A stretch of 64,000 nucleotides of DNA from Siphonodentalium dalli (GCA_032622095.1 CP136066.1:43725835-43789834), one strand, 5' to 3'; positions 9,536-20,580 are shown, counted from the first letter of the stretch. The notes: generated by a model not told the origin, from the letters alone. Program-made: numbers and translations.

Positions 9536-12500
9536 TTACATTACTGCTGCTATTGTGTACAATAGGTTTTTAACTGATTGCTTGGTTCTTATGTCAGTAA
9601 GCGCTCCATTCATGAGTTGCTTACACTTGCGTGGGGCCGGTACGGGCTTACATTCACGAGGGTTTTGTTCAATGGCGGCCACTTCCATTAACTCATCCTC
9701 TGAGCTGTCATCACTCGTAAACATCTTTGTTACTTTGCGCCCGTGTCGACGAGGCGCTGGAGCGCGTCGTGCCTTGGCACTCGGCTCTGGTCTCTCGTCC
9801 ATGGACGAGTCAGGGTTTTGTAGCGGCTCTGAGCGCGCGAGTCGCGTTTTCCTACGCTGTAAGCGCATCTTAAGCTCGCTTAAAGGGACATCTTCATCAT
9901 CGGAGTCCGAACATTGTCTCCGATATCGAGCGATTACATCATCTGGTAATGGTTCTGTTTCATCGCCAGAAGACCCACCCACAGGGTTAGGGGCAGGAAC
10001 GTCGCTATCTTCGTCTTCGGGGGGAACAACATACGTTTGAGCACGCTTGTTGTTGTCAGTTTTGGGGATTTCCCATTCCAGGTTGGCTTTGCGCATATGT
10101 TCAGCATGGGATTGTGTGACTTTCCCAGTTAATTGATTCCTTAACTCGAAAGTAACGGGCGTTATTTGCTTGGTTATGCGGAAGTAGGGTTTCCATTTGC
10201 TTTCAAGTTTGCTTTTTCGTAAATGATTCTTCACATAGACGGCCTCGCCAATCTCGAATTTGGTGTCTGTGGCCTTTTTGTTAAATTTCGCTGCTTGTTG
10301 GCGTTTCGCCTGTTTCACGTGTTTGTGTACCATCATAAAGGATTTGTGCTGTTGTTGCAGAGCTATCTGATGGTAATCTTCTCCCGCGTATTTACGCCTG
10401 GGTTTTAGGAGATTGTCTATTGGGAACACGACGTCTCGGTTGTATAACAAGAAAAAGGGGGAGAATTTAGAAGTTTCATTTTTGTTAAATCGAATCGCAG
10501 CTAGTGCTTGATTTAAATGGACGTCCCACGTGTTTATTTGGTCTGCCACTTTCTTTGAGACAATGTCTTTAAAAGTCCTGTGAAATCTCTCCACTCTACT
10601 GTTGCTCTGGGGGTGATAATAAGACGTAGTCACGTGGTGAATGTTCAAAGCCTTCAGAGTGTCCCTGACCTTGTAATTAATGTTCTCACTGCCGTTATCG
10701 GTTATTATTTCTAGAGGGCATCCATGTCGCGGGAATATCTCGTCGATCAAGAGATGAACAACGTTATCGGCTGACTTGTCCTTGACCGGAAACGCTTCTG
10801 CCCACCCGCTATATAAGTCTATGAAGCTGATAATGTAGCGGTTACCCGATAGCGACGTGGGGTAGGGCCCTGATAGGTCCAACCCAATTTTGGCAAAAGG
10901 GTAGGGGGGCGTGTCCGTTATTTGCATTTTAGGGGATTGTTTTTGCAGAGACCTGACTTGGCAGGTCACGCACTTTCCAACGTAACAGTTTAGTTCCTTG
11001 TACAGTCTGGGCCAAAAATATTTCGACCTAATCGCATCATGCGTTTTGTCTACTCCCACGTGGCCGTTATCATCGTGGTATTGTTGGATTATGTTGGTTT
11101 GAAGATGTGCGGGCACCCAAAGGCGTGGGGTCGGTTCTGCGTCAGCACTCGAGAGGTAATAGAGTACCCCGTCAATCATCAAGTGTTTGTCATTCCGGGT
11201 GTCCTCGCCTTTGTCGAGGGCCTCCAGAACTGACGCAATTTCCGGGTCTTTCTTTTGTTCCTCAAGCATGTTGAAGCCTGGCTTGTTGAACAGTAGATTA
11301 GTAGGTTGGTAAGCCTGACCAATTTGAGTTTTATTCGGCAGTTCCTTTGGGGTTACCTCGCAGCTTGCGAAGTCTTTGGGTTTAAATCGAGACGAATTCA
11401 AGGCGGCGATTTCCGCTTGGGTCTCGGCGACAGTAAGGTTATTGTCGTTGATATCTACCTCTACTTCTGCCTTCTCTTGTTCCGTATAAGCATTAGGTGG
11501 CGTTCGACTGAGCAGGTCTGCGCAGTGATTATCTGGGCCAGCTATGTACTCAATGTTACAGTTATATCCAGTTATGCCCAAAGCCCACTGTTGAATTTTC
11601 TTGTTCTGCATGGGGGATTCCAAGAGATACTTCAATGGTTTATGATCTGTTTTTATCGTGAAAGTGGCGTTATGAAGGTAATGGTCCAACCTTTGTAATG
11701 CGAAGTGAATTGCATATGCCTCTTTCTCCACAGTTGGCCATCGGGTTTGAGTATCACTAAGTTTGTGTGAGAGATAATAAATTGGTTCTTCAACGCCATC
11801 TGAGCCCAACTGGGTCAGACAGGCACCGATGCAAAGGTCGCTTGCATCAGTATACAATGTATAGGGCGTGGCCGTATTTGGGTAGGCCAGGAGAGGCACT
11901 GCCGTGAGATTTTCTTTTAGTTTGTCAAACGAAATTTGGCAAGCTTGGTCCCATTTGAATTTGGCATATTTTTTTGTAAGCTGTACCAAAGGTTCAGCGA
12001 TTTGCGAAAATGAGGGGACAAATCTGCGGTAGTAGTTGCTCATGCCAATGAAGGAACGTACTTCTTTTACTGATGTTGGGGGCACAAGCGACCGGATGGC
12101 CTTGACCTTGTCGGGGTCAGGTCGGACGCCGTCGGTATCAATTATAAAACCCAAATACCGTGTTTCTTGCTTTAGGAATTGGCACTTTTTTAATTTTAAT
12201 TTCAGTGTATGTTGGCGCAACTTGTCAAAGACTTTCTGGATATGTTCCAAGTGTAATTCTAGGGACTCGCTGTAGATGAGGACGTCGTCTAAGTAGGCAA
12301 TGGCGTAATCACCCATCCCACATAACACCTGGGCCATCAGCTGGGAGAAAACCCCTCCAGCGTTCCGGAGCCCAAAAGGCATGGAGTTGAATTCAAAAAG
12401 ACCTCGGTGGCAAGCGAATGCCGTCTTTTGCTTGTCCTCCTCTGCGACCTGGCACTGCCAATAACCGCTTTTGAGATCGATAGCGGTGAAGAATTTAGAT

Positions 12501-12751
12501 TTTCCAAGAAGTGCCAAAATATCGTCGATAACCGGAAGTGGGTATGACATAGGTTTGGTTACGGCATTTAATTGCCTGAAGTCGACGCAAAATCGTTTGG
12601 TGCCATCGCGCTTATCAACCATAACAATCGGACTTGAGTAAGGACTCGAACTCGGCCTGATAATGTCTGCTTCTAGCATATCATTTATGGCAACGTCAAC
12701 CACCGGTCGTTTATTCAAAGGGGTGCGATACGGGCGAAGTTTTATCGGAGG
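9536..12751 (-). CDS. pol: Ty3/gypsy pol fragment: reverse transcriptase, RNase H, integrase
   Basis: An open frame of 1,071 codons. It has no start of its own: it continues upstream as PIKLRPYRTPLNKRP and is cut at the junction with the truncated LTR, so the N-terminal part of reverse transcriptase is gone. Numbering from the NKRP block (12718), reverse transcriptase holds FTAIDL (D81) and YLDD (142-145). RNase H has TDAS (D291), EKEA and KTDHK (D358). Integrase has an HHCC zinc site (H553, H560, C583, C586) and a D614, D674, E710 triad with 35 residues between the last two. A GPY/F-like segment (KWKPYFR) follows near 841-847, then about 170 acidic, Pro-rich residues. No internal stop is present, but with gag, protease and primer site missing it cannot act autonomously. 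Confidence 0.93.
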   Translation of the reverse strand, partial: PPIKLRPYRTPLNKRPVVDVAINDMLEADIIRPSSSPYSSPIVMVDKRDGTKRFCVDFRQLNAVTKPMSYPLPVIDDILALLGKSKFFTAIDLKSGYWQCQVAEEDKQKTAFACHRGLFEFNSMPFGLRNAGGVFSQLMAQVLCGMGDYAIAYLDDVLIYSESLELHLEHIQKVFDKLRQHTLKLKLKKCQFLKQETRYLGFIIDTDGVRPDPDKVKAIRSLVPPTSVKEVRSFIGMSNYYRRFVPSFSQIAEPLVQLTKKYAKFKWDQACQISFDKLKENLTAVPLLAYPNTATPYTLYTDASDLCIGACLTQLGSDGVEEPIYYLSHKLSDTQTRWPTVEKEAYAIHFALQRLDHYLHNATFTIKTDHKPLKYLLESPMQNKKIQQWALGITGYNCNIEYIAGPDNHCADLLSRTPPNAYTEQEKAEVEVDINDNNLTVAETQAEIAALNSSRFKPKDFASCEVTPKELPNKTQIGQAYQPTNLLFNKPGFNMLEEQKKDPEIASVLEALDKGEDTRNDKHLMIDGVLYYLSSADAEPTPRLWVPAHLQTNIIQQYHDDNGHVGVDKTHDAIRSKYFWPRLYKELNCYVGKCVTCQVRSLQKQSPKMQITDTPPYPFAKIGLDLSGPYPTSLSGNRYIISFIDLYSGWAEAFPVKDKSADNVVHLLIDEIFPRHGCPLEIITDNGSENINYKVRDTLKALNIHHVTTSYYHPQSNSRVERFHRTFKDIVSKKVADQINTWDVHLNQALAAIRFNKNETSKFSPFFLLYNRDVVFPIDNLLKPRRKYAGEDYHQIALQQQHKSFMMVHKHVKQAKRQQAAKFNKKATDTKFEIGEAVYVKNHLRKSKLESKWKPYFRITKQITPVTFELRNQLTGKVTQSHAEHMRKANLEWEIPKTDNNKRAQTYVVPPEDEDSDVPAPNPVGGSSGDETEPLPDDVIARYRRQCSDSDDEDVPLSELKMRLQRRKTRLARSEPLQNPDSSMDERPEPSAKARRAPAPRRHGRKVTKMFTSDDSSEDELMEVAAIEQNPRECKPVPAPRKCKQLMNGALTDIRTKQSVKNLLYTIAAVM

Positions 12752-12753
12752 GT

Positions 12754-13057
12754 GGTTTCAGACGTACTTAGGGTAATTGAGTTATCGTCATCTCCCCATG
12801 GGTCCTATTAACTCTCCTGGGTTCAGTAGCTTTTCTAGGCGATACATCTGGCCTTGCTTAATCCTCAAGACCGTTTCTGGTTACTCCACAAATCATCATG
12901 GACGCTCGCTAATTCGATTTGGTGCTCAGTACTTTTGTGATCTATATGTGGTCAACAGTGACGCTGATATGTTTGGTAATCGAGCGCCCCTCTGACTTAG
13001 AGATTGCCTATCTTCTTCCCGGGTTGAAAGTTATGTCCCTGTGGTTGTCTTGGCACA
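12754..13057 (-). repeat. 5' LTR, truncated to 304 bp
   Basis: This is the direct repeat of 7551-7854. It begins at the true outer end (TTGGCACA at 13050-13057, then TTTG) but stops abruptly where the pol frame begins. It keeps only the first 40% of the LTR, so sequences normally downstream in the LTR are lost. Confidence 0.88.
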
Positions 13058-13061
13058 TTTG

Positions 13062-14072
13062 TCCTGAACAAAATTGTTGATAAACTTACGAGAATGATTT
13101 TGCTGTAAACGAGTCACTATATTTGATTTGTATATCAGATTTATGGCAGCATAGAATGACTTGTTTGCTGTCAAGTTGAAGTTTGATACAAAATTAATTC
13201 AAATAACTGCTTTCTGCAAGTTCATTTCACTTTAAATTATATACTGGTATGTATACAATTACAAATGTAGATTGAAAAAATGAAGTTCTATGAGATCAAA
13301 GTTGTCTGGTCGAAAAATAGAAATTGAACATTAAAAATGTCAAAAGGTCTGTACTCGGCAGTTACTAGTAGTAGTAGCATGTCTGTACCAATCAAAACAC
13401 TTCTCTAGTCAGTTCCTTCATTTACTTTGGGGAGATTTATTTTTAATCAAAACCAGAGGAGAGTTTATCATGCAAATATTTGCATTTTCAATCTTTTTAT
13501 AAGAGGATTTCGCCACATACAATAGTGTAAATTCTGCCTTATAGTTTCAGTCTACAGAAAATTTGTGTATATCCAGATACATATCGAAACAATTGCTTTG
13601 AAATAGAAGCCATATCAGGTCAGAAAAAGTCTTCTGGAAGTTGTGCCCCCCCCATGCCCTTGGTTGCTTGTGACGCCCCTAAGGCCCCAAAAAATTGTAC
13701 TTTGTTTCTGGTGGGGGGCGAGGGGGGGTGTTTTCATTTTAGTTTTTCATTTTATTTTCAACTTTGCTCGAAATAATTATCAATACTCCTCAGACTGCTT
13801 CTCCTTGTTTTGAATTTAAAATATAAAATAATAAAACTAAGTACATAATATTAGAATATCGTGTAATTTATTGTTTTATTGAAAAAAAATAAGTTTGATT
13901 CGACTGTGACCTAATTGAAGTGTGGTAGATGTGTAATATTCGATTTAACTGTACACAGGATGTGTCTGTATTACACGGAAATGAATCGGTTTACAAGGAA
14001 AAAATCAGATAAATAGCAAGGACTTCTGGTCACATCTCTTTCTAATGTTTGACATCACTTTATTTATTGCAG
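13062..14072. other. Intron sequence before spectrin exon
   Basis: About 1 kb with no recognised repeat. A C-rich then G-rich patch (13649-13732) flanks CCCCTAAGGCCCC. The last bases, TTTATTTATTGCAG at 14059-14072, form the splice acceptor of the next exon. Confidence 0.5.
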
Positions 14073-14211
14073 GATCCAGTGAAGGATGACGGATGTGGAT
14101 ATGTCGGGCGGGTCCGCTGGGACCCCGGCCAGCTGATCCTAGAGGATGAGTTTGAGGGGGCAAACAACTCTGCTAAACTGTTTGAGAGATCCAGGATTAA
14201 GGCCTTAGCTG
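14073..14211 (+). CDS. beta-Spec: Beta-spectrin N-terminal exon
   Basis: This 139-nt exon is bounded by a TTGCAG acceptor and a G|GTGAGT donor. It encodes 46 codons plus one base (phase 0 in, phase 1 out). The peptide contains GRVRWDPGQLILEDEFEG and ends NNSAKLFERSRIKALA, the conserved segment just before the first CH domain of non-erythroid beta-spectrins (the RWDP and LFERSRIKALA blocks are shared with fly beta-spectrin). Beta-spectrin cross-links actin and, with alpha-spectrin, forms the submembrane skeleton. The exon begins with an acceptor, so the initiator ATG lies in an upstream exon that I did not find. The downstream intron is 24.1 kb long. The single leftover G joins AT at 38355 to make the D of DEREIVQKK. 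Confidence 0.93.
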
Positions 14212-14450
14212 GTGAGTACAAGCTAACATGTCAAAGCAAGTGCCAACAGGGGGAAGGGTTTGTTTTTTGGGGTGGGAGAGTGGAATTTCAATTACAAAAT
14301 AGATTTGAGTTGGTTCTAATGGTTTAAATAAACAAGAAATATTTAGTGTTAATATGTTGATTATTGACTGAGAAATCATATTTTTTAATGCTAAACTATA
14401 ATTGCCATTAGTTGAAAAATTTCCAACTAATTCCAAGGGAGTTACATGCA

Positions 14451-14629
14451 GTGTAAATATTTACTTCTCAATTCGGGACGCAACTATCGGCGATAAACTA
14501 ATGCAAATTAATATATAATAATGACAATGTGTGTTATCAGTTTGGATTAATATTCGTAAAAGTAACTACTTTGATTAAGATTATTCTCCATTGCTATTTG
14601 ATCACCCTTTCGGAGTGTTTCACATCACT
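14451..14629. mobile_element. Family F element, right part
   Basis: This matches the right half of 15710-16036, ending GTGTTTCACATCACT plus TTAA (14630-14633). The left half is missing. It lies in the spectrin intron, 240 bp past the exon. Confidence 0.65.
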
Positions 14630-14745
14630 TTAATATTTAACCAAAAAATGGCTTTTAGTGATTACACATTCGCATGTGAACGACAAAAAATGGCAATCCC
14701 AGCGTGGCATTAGGATAGACCTTGCTATATTATTGTTTGTCTTAA

Positions 14746-15136
14746 CCCTTTACCCAACAGAACGGCCCTGTGCCAATGTATTCTCTTATATATGCGAGTC
14801 GACCATAGGTCGCCTCGCATATATAAGAGAATGCATTGGTTTAACACATTAAAAATTATAAAATTGTTAAAGAATGTAAGAAAAATGGTAAAAGGTGTTA
14901 AAAAAAGATTTGTTTTAGGCCAATGCATTCTCTTATATATGCGAGGCGACCTATGGTCGACTCGCATATATAAGAGAATGCATTGGCACAGGGCATAACT
15001 GTAACTATCACAATGTGGTCAAGGAGCCGGTTCCAATGATATCCATATTTGTATGGTTCTATTGAGACAGACCGAAGATATTTTAGGCTGTTGAAGCTTT
15101 ATTTGGCCGGTTTTGGCCGTTTTGTTGGGTAAAGGG
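14746..15136. mobile_element. Family A TTAA MITE
   Basis: TTAA at 14742-14745 and 15137-15140. Two inverted hairpins. It abuts a half H element, whose sequence resumes exactly at the right TTAA. Confidence 0.87.
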
Positions 15137-15140
15137 TTAA

Positions 15141-15201
15141 CTTATTATCTGAACATTTCCTAAGGGAACAACTCATCAGTGAGTATTTAGTATAGAAAGG
15201 G
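15141..15201. mobile_element. Family H element, right-end fragment
   Basis: CTTATTATCTGAACATTTCC followed by GAGTATTTAGTATAGAAAGGG and TTAA (15202-15205) matches the end of 43505-44148. The fragment begins near the dyad centre of the H hairpin. Confidence 0.6.
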
Positions 15202-15205
15202 TTAA

Positions 15206-15709
15206 GATTCTAATTGTAAATACATTTTGATTTGAATAAACCAGTCTGTTGTACCAAGTAAAGACTGGTTAATATGAGGTTTCCTCTCTGTAATTCATAT
15301 AAATGAGGGGCTATTAAATGCTAGAGCTCCTTTGCCAGTTTCTGTTGATTATGTTATGATAAGAGAATGAAGTAATCTGATTCTTTAAATTTACATGACT
15401 CAGAATTGATTCAGAATCCACATGTTCTGTTGCCAAGAATTCATGTGTAGCTAGATAAACATAAAGTAATCTGGAGGAATGATAATCCATACATTAGGGC
15501 TATCAGGCCAGGGGTCAGAACACACTAGGAGGCTTATACTCATATATACTTGTTTGTATAATTCCATCAGTATCTGAGATGTGAGGAGATATTTGAAGCC
15601 TTGTAAAGCTAATTAAACTGACAGCTTTAGTTTGAAGTTTCTGACATTTAATTTTAATAATAGCACGACCAGTCTAGAAGTTTCAAATTCGGTTGTGTTA
15701 AACTGTTAA
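15206..15709. other. Intron sequence, nothing recognised
   Basis: No exon or transposon end is seen. Confidence 0.35.
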
Positions 15710-16036
15710 GTTAGTATTCAGGCAGTATGCTAACTGGTGGAATGTAGCATTCTACTACATCATGGAAAATCTCAAGCAAATCGACCCTACCACTCCATAG
15801 AAAACATTACCTGAACTACGCTCAATTGTAGATATTTACTTCTCAATTCGGGATGCAACTATCGGCAAAAAGTAACGAAAACGATTTCGCCATCGAGAGT
15901 CACTGAATTTAATTAATATATAATAATGACAGTGTGTGTTGTCAGTTTGGATTTAAGATTTGTTAAAAATAACTACTTTGAGTAAGATTATCCTCCATTT
16001 CTATATGACCACCCTGCCGGAGTGTTTCACATCACT
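15710..16036. mobile_element. Family F TTAA-flanked element, full length
   Basis: A 327-bp element bounded by TTAA at 15706-15709 and 16037-16040. The left end is GTTAGTATTCAGGC and the right end TTTCACATCACT. The same two boundaries recur at 60968-61291 and, reversed, at 24464-24790. The ends are only weakly inverted. The TTAA duplication suggests a piggyBac-like or Kolobok-like origin. Confidence 0.65.
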
Positions 16037-16269
16037 TTAAATATGCTGTTTGGACATAACTGTATGTATACTGGTACATATGAGAGAGAAGTCATTTCTC
16101 CCTTTCTCCCTTTACACAAAAAAATGGGAGAGATCACACAATTTTAGGAGAAGATATCTCCCATGTCGCCCTCTAGGATAATTTTTTTTTTAAATTTAAA
16201 GTGATCTCGACAGATTGTAAATGTCAATCATTTGTGTTGTGGTATTTCTTTATTCTGATATTTAAAAAA

Positions 16270-17030
16270 AAAGAACTTATTCTGCATCGCCTCATCTTCT
16301 ATGCAGACCTATGGTAGACTTAGATTTAAGTTCCAGCGGGCTAGTGTCACTATTAAACTGCCTCACTGCAATGGGAGACCTGGGATCAGATTGAAGTTCC
16401 CCAGTTGGTGACGTTCACCCATTCGTTGAAGTCAACTTGATTATGCATTAACCCTTTACCCAACAGAAGGGCCCTGTGCCAATGCATTCTCTTATATATG
16501 CGAGTCGACCATAGGTCGCCTCGCATATATAAGAGAATGCATTGGCTTAACACATTAATAATTATAAAATTGTTAAAGAATGTAAGAAAAAATGGTAAAA
16601 AGTGTTAAAAAAAGATTTTTTTTAGGCCAATGCATTCTCTTATATATGCGAGGCGACCTATGGTCGACTCGCATATATAAGAGAATGCATTGGCACAGGG
16701 CATAACTGTAACTATCACAATGTGGTCAAGGAGCCGGTTCCAATGATATCCATATTTGTATGGTTTTATTGAGACAGACCGAAGATATTTTAGGCTGTTG
16801 AAGCTTTATTTGGCCGGTTTTGGCCGGTTTGTTGGGTAAAGGGTTAAAGCCATTTTATCTTCTGCAAATTAGGGGAAATATAAACTAAACAGAAGGGAAA
16901 TAATAACTAAAAACATTGTTAATTTGAGACCATAAATACTTCCCAGCAGATGAGGCCTAAGCAGAATGAGGTCCCCAGATGAATTTAGTGATGCTAGCCC
17001 ATTGTGTAAATGACTGACACACTGTTTCAA
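16270..17030. mobile_element. Family D element, split by an A insertion
   Basis: D internal blocks (GCCTCATCTTC, a GGGAGACCTGGGATCAGATTG segment, CCCCAGTTGG, then TTCTGCAAATTAGGGG) lie on both sides of the A element at 16452-16843. The right terminal hairpin near 16960-17015 is degraded. The D copy therefore predates A. Confidence 0.65.
16452..16843. mobile_element. Family A TTAA MITE inside a D element
   Basis: TTAA at 16448-16451 and 16844-16847. Intact two-hairpin structure with two GGCCGGTTTT units. Confidence 0.88.
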
Positions 17031-17116
17031 CACATGGTGACAGTGATACAATATATCACAGAGGAGATTGAGTTTCAACATGGAGGCAAACAATGTTAAA
17101 TTAGATTTCAATATGT

Positions 17117-17490
17117 AAGCCTGCAAATAGCTGTCTGTCATTTGCAGAATGACGTCCCGAGAGGGTGAATTTAGTGATGCTATCCCGCATTGCTTAGGCC
17201 CTAAACTGCTATGGTAGATCTAGGATAAGATTGAAGTTCCCCAGTTGGGCACCTCGATTATGGATTTTACCTTCTGCAATTTAGGGGATATAAAAACTTC
17301 CCAGATTGGAAAACGTAACTAAAAACAAGGTTAATTTGATACTATAGATACTTCCCAGAAGATGAGGCCTAAGCAGAATGAGGTCTCCAGAGGGTGAATT
17401 TGGTGATGCTAGCCCGCTGTGCGGGATAGCATCACTAAATTCACCCTCTGGAGACCTCATTCTGCAAATGACAGACACGCTATTTGCAAC
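17117..17490. mobile_element. Family D element, full length with 8-bp duplication
   Basis: It is flanked by a perfect 8-bp direct repeat CAATATGT at 17109-17116 and 17491-17498. The left end AAGCCTGCAAATAG and right end CTATTTGCAAC are inverted. The right hairpin (17373-17468) is complete and the left is partly deleted. An 8-bp duplication fits hAT or P-type transposition. Confidence 0.78.
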
Positions 17491-17498
17491 CAATATGT

Positions 17499-18546
17499 GG
17501 ATACATTTATCACCTAGGTGACTCAAAAGATAGACATGTCAGAGCAGGATCTAGAGTTACACAAAGTTATCCTGCTAAATTAAACACTGGGTGTGACAAA
17601 ATAGCTGTTAGAATGCTTGTTAAAATTCATGCATCAAAATCGCTGGCGAGAGTCATGTGGGAATGACATTGTCCTTGGTATAGCAATACACAATACCACA
17701 CACCCCCACCATTCATCATGTGTATTAAGTTTAGGGTCAGGGTTTGGGTTTGGGTTTGGGTATTCTTACATGAAGGACAACTGCTGTGATTATTGGCAGA
17801 GGTGTGGTTTCAGTAGGATTCAAAATCTAGGGGAATTATGTGTGTGTGGGGGGGGGGGGGGGGTGAGACATCTTCTCTTGAGTCTTGGGGTGCAATTTTA
17901 GGGTTTGTGGGTTTTTTCTGCATTCCCACCCATTCAGTTGAGTTAGGCTTATTTACTTATACTCGATTTACTGTAAAGATATTGATGTTCAATCTAGAAT
18001 TTAAGTTTCTATTTTGAAGATTTGACAAGCTTTTCAGTTTTCACCCATCAGCTATGCACATGTACCATTGCACTGTGTACTATAAATGTACAACTATATG
18101 ATACAATGATTCTGTGCAAAGTTAATGCTAGCATTCCTTCTGATTTCCATGATAATGCTACAGGGAGTCTGCACAAAGTTAATCTTTAACAGCATTCCAT
18201 TAGTTTTCCCATTTTGTTTTGTCTCTGTCTGTATATTCATGAATAGCTTTCCAGCATTGGCAGCCTTTATGGATGAGTTATGGTATATGACTAAGGCTGG
18301 CCATAGTTAACATGATCCCGATATAGATTATTGATTCAACCTCGGAAACACTTGTTGGAGAAGCATGCAGATACGCAGCAAATAGCACGAATCACGCGAT
18401 TCATAGGGGGCTCCAAACTTCATTAAATTATCAAAATTACATTCTCACTTCCATCTGATGGAAGCCTGATAAATCCCTGACTTTGTTGAGTTTTCATTCT
18501 GTCCATTTCTAGAATTTGGAATCTTATTTCATTACTAACTGATTAA
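17499..18546. other. Intron sequence with simple G-rich tracts
   Basis: No exon found. A GGGTTTGGGTTTGGG run at about 17738-17760 and a run of about 13 G at 17848-17860 are present. The hexamer is TTTGGG, not the metazoan telomere unit TTAGGG. Confidence 0.4.
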
Positions 18547-18911
18547 CAAGCCTGCAAATAGTGTCTGTCATTTGCATAATGAGGTCCTCAGAGGTGAATT
18601 TTGCTTAGGCCTCATCTTCAGGGAAGTATGTATTGTCTCAAGTTAACATTGTGTTCAGTACTTTTTCCCACTTGGGAAGTTTCTATATCCCCTAATTTGC
18701 AGAAGATATAATGCATAATCGAGGTGACTAATTCCAACTTGGGGGAATTTCAATCTGATCCTCAGTCTCCCATAGCAGTTGAAGCTTAATCAGAATGAGG
18801 TCTCCAGTAGGTGAATTTGGTGATGCTAGCCCACTGTGTGGGATAGCGTCACTAAATTCACCCTCTGGGGACCTCATTTTGCAAATCACAGACACACTAT
18901 TTGCAGCCTTG
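18547..18911. mobile_element. Family D element, nearly full length
   Basis: CAAGCCTGCAAATAGTG to ATTTGCAGCCTTG, flanked by CTGATTAA (18539-18546) and CTGATAAA (18912-18919), a 7/8 match for the 8-bp duplication. The left hairpin has collapsed. The right hairpin is intact. Confidence 0.75.
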
Positions 18912-19109
18912 CTGATAAACTTCTCATAGTAATTTGTAATACTGTATGACTCATTCATATTTAATCCCTCCAAGTGCTGCATTCCAGACATAAAAAGGAA
19001 CATGAGGTCATTGATCACTGCTCTGCACTGGATGTCTACAATCTATCTGTGGATTTGATCCAATTGCTTCACCCCTCTATAAATTTTACTTAGGGTTTTA
19101 CACCAAGTT

Positions 19110-19208
19110 CAGCCTTCGGAATTAGGAAAAATATCCCACAGCAAATTTAATACTGTGGCATGTTAAATTCCAAATGTTGCCATAGCATTCTCCATAGCAT
19201 TGCTTACC
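19110..19208. mobile_element. Family P short MITE, diverged
   Basis: CAGCCTTCGGAATTAGGAAA and AATATCCCACAGCAAATTTAA match 28513-28634. The right end is lost. Confidence 0.45.
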
Positions 19209-19365
19209 TTACATTGACTTTGGTATGGGGGCTTTTAAATTAGCTCTTTATGATCACACTGACTTTGATATGGGGGCTTTTAAATCAGCTCTTTATTATC
19301 ACACTGACTTTGGTTTGAGGGGGCTTTTAAATCATCTCTTTATTATCACACTGACTGTGGGATGG
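19207..19365. repeat. Tandem repeat, about 51 bp x 3
   Basis: Three tandem units, each with ACTTTGGTATGGGGGCTTTT and CTCTTTATTATCACACTG. The third unit has extra bases (GGTTTGAGGGGG). Confidence 0.75.
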
Positions 19366-19661
19366 GATGGGGTGACTTTGGTGTGGCTACACTCCTTAAG
19401 TGTGGGTTCCCTGCACTGATGATGAATATAATTAAATCTCGCATTCTTTTATTGATCTGCTCCACGTATATCAGATATTGATTATCTTGCGCAGTTAAAT
19501 GGATGAAGCAACAATTCCCCTGCCAAATGTACACAAGTTGGTGTCGGCAGACATCGATACATAATGTATGAAGGCCAATTGTTCTTGTGCTACTCACTTA
19601 GTCAAATTTGGCTGCAGGTCTACCGGTAGTTGTTCTTACATAAACATTCTGGCTTTATTAA

Positions 19662-20053
19662 CCCTTTACCCCACAGAAGGGCCCTGTGCCAATGCATTCT
19701 CTTATATATGCGAGTCGACCATAGGTCGCCTCGCATATATAAGAGAATGCATTGGCTTAACACATTAACAATTATAAAATTGTTAAAGAATGTAAGAAAA
19801 AATGGTAAAAGGTGTTAAAAAAAGATTTGTTTTAGGCCAATGCATTCTCTTATATATGCGAGGCGACCTATGGTCGACTCGCATATATAAGAGAATGCAT
19901 TGGCACAGGGCATAACTGTAACTATCACAATGTGGTCAAGGAGCCGGTTCCAATGATATCCATATTTGTATGGTTCTATTGAGACAGACAGAAGATATTT
20001 TAGGCTGTTGAAGCTTTATTTGGCCGGTTTTGGCCGGTTTGTTGGGTAAAGGG
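19662..20053. mobile_element. Family A TTAA MITE
   Basis: TTAA at 19658-19661 and 20054-20057. The left end reads CCCTTTACCCCACAG, one change from consensus. Both hairpins are intact. Confidence 0.87.
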
Positions 20054-20105
20054 TTAATACTTACTAAATAGTTAATCCATTGTATGAATTTGGGCACCCG
20101 TTTAA

Positions 20106-20357
20106 CCCATCCATGACTGGAGCTTCCTGTAATTTTGTGAAAAACCCTTAACAATGAATTCTCCCATTTATGCGATTCTCCCATAGGGAGCCTCTAATAT
20201 ATAAGAGAATACATTGGCCTAACAATATTTACATTGAGAATGTAAGCCAGTGCATTCTCTTATATATATGTGGCGCTCTATGGGAGCATAATTATAAGAG
20301 AATACACTGGCACATGATCTTTAATGCTGCACCAGCGCAGCTCCTGTCATGAAAGGG
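20106..20357. mobile_element. Family I TTAA MITE, older relative of A and B
   Basis: The ends are CCATCCATGACTGGAGCTTC and CAGCTCCTGTCATGAAAGGG, flanked by TTAA (20102-20105) and TTAT. Two decayed hairpins carry the same arm core, GCATTCTCTTATATAT, as A and B, in the same inverted arrangement. Confidence 0.65.
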
Positions 20358-20509
20358 TTATGGCTTGAATCTGAGCTCCTTACGCTATCATTGCGACCAT
20401 CATGAAAGGTGCAAATTATATTAAATTAATTTAATTGCACAATTCCCAAAAGTCTACTATTTAAACGATAATGGCTCATTTGAAAAGTTATGTACATGTA
20501 CATTGTACA

Positions 20510-20580
20510 CAGTCCTTGAAATGGGCCACAGCAATAAACAATGCCATGGTAAATGCTGTGGCAACATGTGTAATCTAACA
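20510..20580. mobile_element. Family P short MITE, fragment, reversed
   Basis: CAGTCCTTGAAATGGGCCAC with GCCATGGTAAATGCTGTGGC matches the reverse of 28513-28634. It is truncated. Confidence 0.4.

Larger units (their letters stand above)
7089..13057 (-). mobile_element. Ty3/gypsy LTR retrotransposon, 5'-deleted
   Basis: A 5.97-kb element in - orientation. Both outer ends form the inverted pair TGTGCCAA and TTGGCACA and are flanked by a 4-bp duplication TTTG (7085-7088 and 13058-13061). From its own 5' end (right) it contains the first 304 bp of the LTR, then directly a pol frame starting inside reverse transcriptase, then two small frames, a purine tract and a complete 766-bp LTR. The rest of the 5' LTR, the primer-binding site, gag and protease are missing. 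The shared LTR parts look identical, so insertion was recent. It lies opposite in strand to, and about 1 kb upstream of, the first spectrin exon seen. Confidence 0.9.

Noticed and set aside
9555-10040. 161-codon plus-strand frame
   Set aside because: It is antisense to the acidic C-terminal part of pol and is a shadow frame.
1-14072. Search for the exon carrying the initiator ATG of the long spectrin form
   Set aside because: Several ATG-starting frames exist, but none has a phase-0 donor and a spectrin-like peptide that I could support.
17738-17760. Telomere-like repeat
   Set aside because: The unit is TTTGGG rather than TTAGGG and there are only about three units. It is ordinary simple sequence.
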